From NCBI GenBank assembly GCA_024195585.1, contig SWBL01000126.1, forward strand, positions 62,001 through 126,000: a stretch of DNA of 64,000 bases, written 5' to 3'. The stretch is from Aureobasidium sp. EXF-3400 (taxonomy: Eukaryota; Ascomycota; Dothideomycetes; Dothideales; Saccotheciaceae). A program made the translations under genes and the position numbers. The number at the start of each line of letters is the position of its first letter. The stretch's first letter is position 1. The notes under the pieces are model-generated. The model worked only from the letters and a program-made list of their open reading frames with translations, was not told where the DNA came from and searched no databases. Positions 63,243 to 64,000 of this stretch are shown one piece after another.

Positions 63243-64000
63243 ATGGCGCCAACAATTGAACGTTCGCGACCAACTAGATCTCGCGTACGACAGCCAAATC
63301 TGACCCCATACGACCGCGGCCGCATTATACAGGCCTATAAGGACGGCCATTCGCTCCGTTCCATCGCCGATTAGTTCCATTACGCTCTATTAACAATTCT
63401 ACGAATAATCGATAACGCACCACTTCGCGACAACGGCACTAAATTGCCTTAAACTAGTAGGCCGCGTAGCTATACACGTCGCAATTAACGTCATGTCGAA
63501 TTAGCTATTAAACTTAAGGCTTATTCGCTAGCAAAGTTACGCCGTAATCTACGCTTTACCTACTAAAACGTAGGGGGCTTAGCGTTAATGCGTAATCTAA
63601 GACGTAATGCGTAATCTAGGGTAGGGCGCGTAGGAAACAAATAACATCCTACTATGTACCTCTCTATATATAACATACACACATAACATAATATATATAT
63701 AATACGTATTAAAAGAAAAAGATTAAGCACTAACTACCTATCCGTCTAAACCGTGCTATTATATATAGGCAACGTCGTTAGCGGCATCTACTTTAATATA
63801 GACCTTAGAGTACTAATCTACTAGGTCTATAGAGCGGCTATACGTCCTAGTATAGGATCGATCTTAAGACACCTATAGTTACTAGGCTACGTAGTAAAGG
63901 GTAAGACGAAAACTAATGCCGTCGCCGCGCTAGCTAGCCTCTTACTACGCTTCGTCGAAGAAGTCTAGGCATCCTATCTACCCGTTTACCTATAGCCTAT
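63243..64000 (+). mobile_element. RIP-degraded Tc1/mariner-like transposon, 5' part
   Basis: From ATG 63243 the frame begins MAPTIERSRPTRSRVRQP, then LTPYDRGRIIQAYKDG and HSLRSIAD, the helix-turn-helix N-terminal part of fungal Tc1/mariner transposases. It is broken by TAG (probably from CAG) at 63373-63375 and further stops. From about 63380 to the window end the sequence is packed with TpA: in the last 300 bases I count about 50 TpA against 5 CpA and 2 TpG, with CpG kept, the pattern of CpA-directed RIP. The first 130 bases look much less mutated. The other end and terminal repeats lie beyond the window. Confidence 0.75.

Noticed and set aside
63243..64000. Starship-type giant element cargo boundary
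   Set aside because: The only transposase seen is Tc1/mariner-like; no DUF3435-type tyrosine recombinase gene is visible in the window.

Overview
The window is nuclear DNA of a filamentous ascomycete (Pezizomycotina). The evidence is protein-coding genes on both strands with short introns of about 50-95 bases (GT..AG, CTAAC/CTGAC-like branch points), recognisable fungal orthologues (MTG2, SNU23, RAT1, USO1, RAV1), Zn2Cys6 and fungal rhodopsin-type families, many secreted enzymes, and a transposon at the right end with the dinucleotide signature of repeat-induced point mutation (RIP). A Dothideomycete is plausible, but the sequence alone does not prove the class.

Left part, 0-22 kb: a partial gene runs off the left edge. 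It is followed by a secreted glutamic peptidase, an AT-rich degenerate repeat array, a small AT-hook/coiled-coil protein, the mitochondrial GTPase MTG2, an SDR enzyme, a GPI-anchored cysteine-rich protein, an M20 peptidase, an intron-containing tRNA-Ala(AGC), a GH93-type arabinanase, SNU23, and the divergent housekeeping pair RAT1 and USO1.

Middle, 22-41 kb: this is accessory territory. It holds a second gene of the same GPI-anchored family (same intron positions and phases), a 146-bp imperfect direct repeat, a fungal rhodopsin-like membrane protein, a run of decayed genes (carboxylesterase, GPR1/FUN34/YaaH transporter, SDR), an intact tannase/feruloyl esterase, a secreted FAD oxidoreductase followed by the C-terminal half of an oligopeptide transporter, a secreted EthD-domain protein with four 20-bp repeats upstream, and an RBR ubiquitin ligase.

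Right part, 41-64 kb: RAV1 carries an array of S(M/L)L(D/E)xW motifs. Next come a UBZ-type zinc finger plus VWA protein, a two-domain multicopper-oxidase-like secreted protein that has lost several canonical copper ligands, and a Zn2Cys6 regulator. From 55.8 to 61.3 kb lies a gene graveyard: YTP1-like, MFS C-terminus, glycerol-3-phosphate dehydrogenase C-terminus, a C2H2 gene broken by an 8-bp duplication, a threonine aldolase fragment and a PAQR fragment. Some of these fragments meet head to head at apparent breakpoints. An unrecognised 474-residue gene and a RIP-degraded Tc1/mariner-like element close the window.

The secreted products (peptidase, arabinanase, tannase, FAD oxidoreductase, MCO-like protein, EthD protein) fit a plant-associated or saprotrophic lifestyle. 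No biosynthetic backbone gene, CRISPR array or complete mobile element was seen. The best candidates for something new are the paired GPI-anchored family, the UBZ-VWA protein, the RAV1 motif array and the copper-ligand-depleted oxidase.
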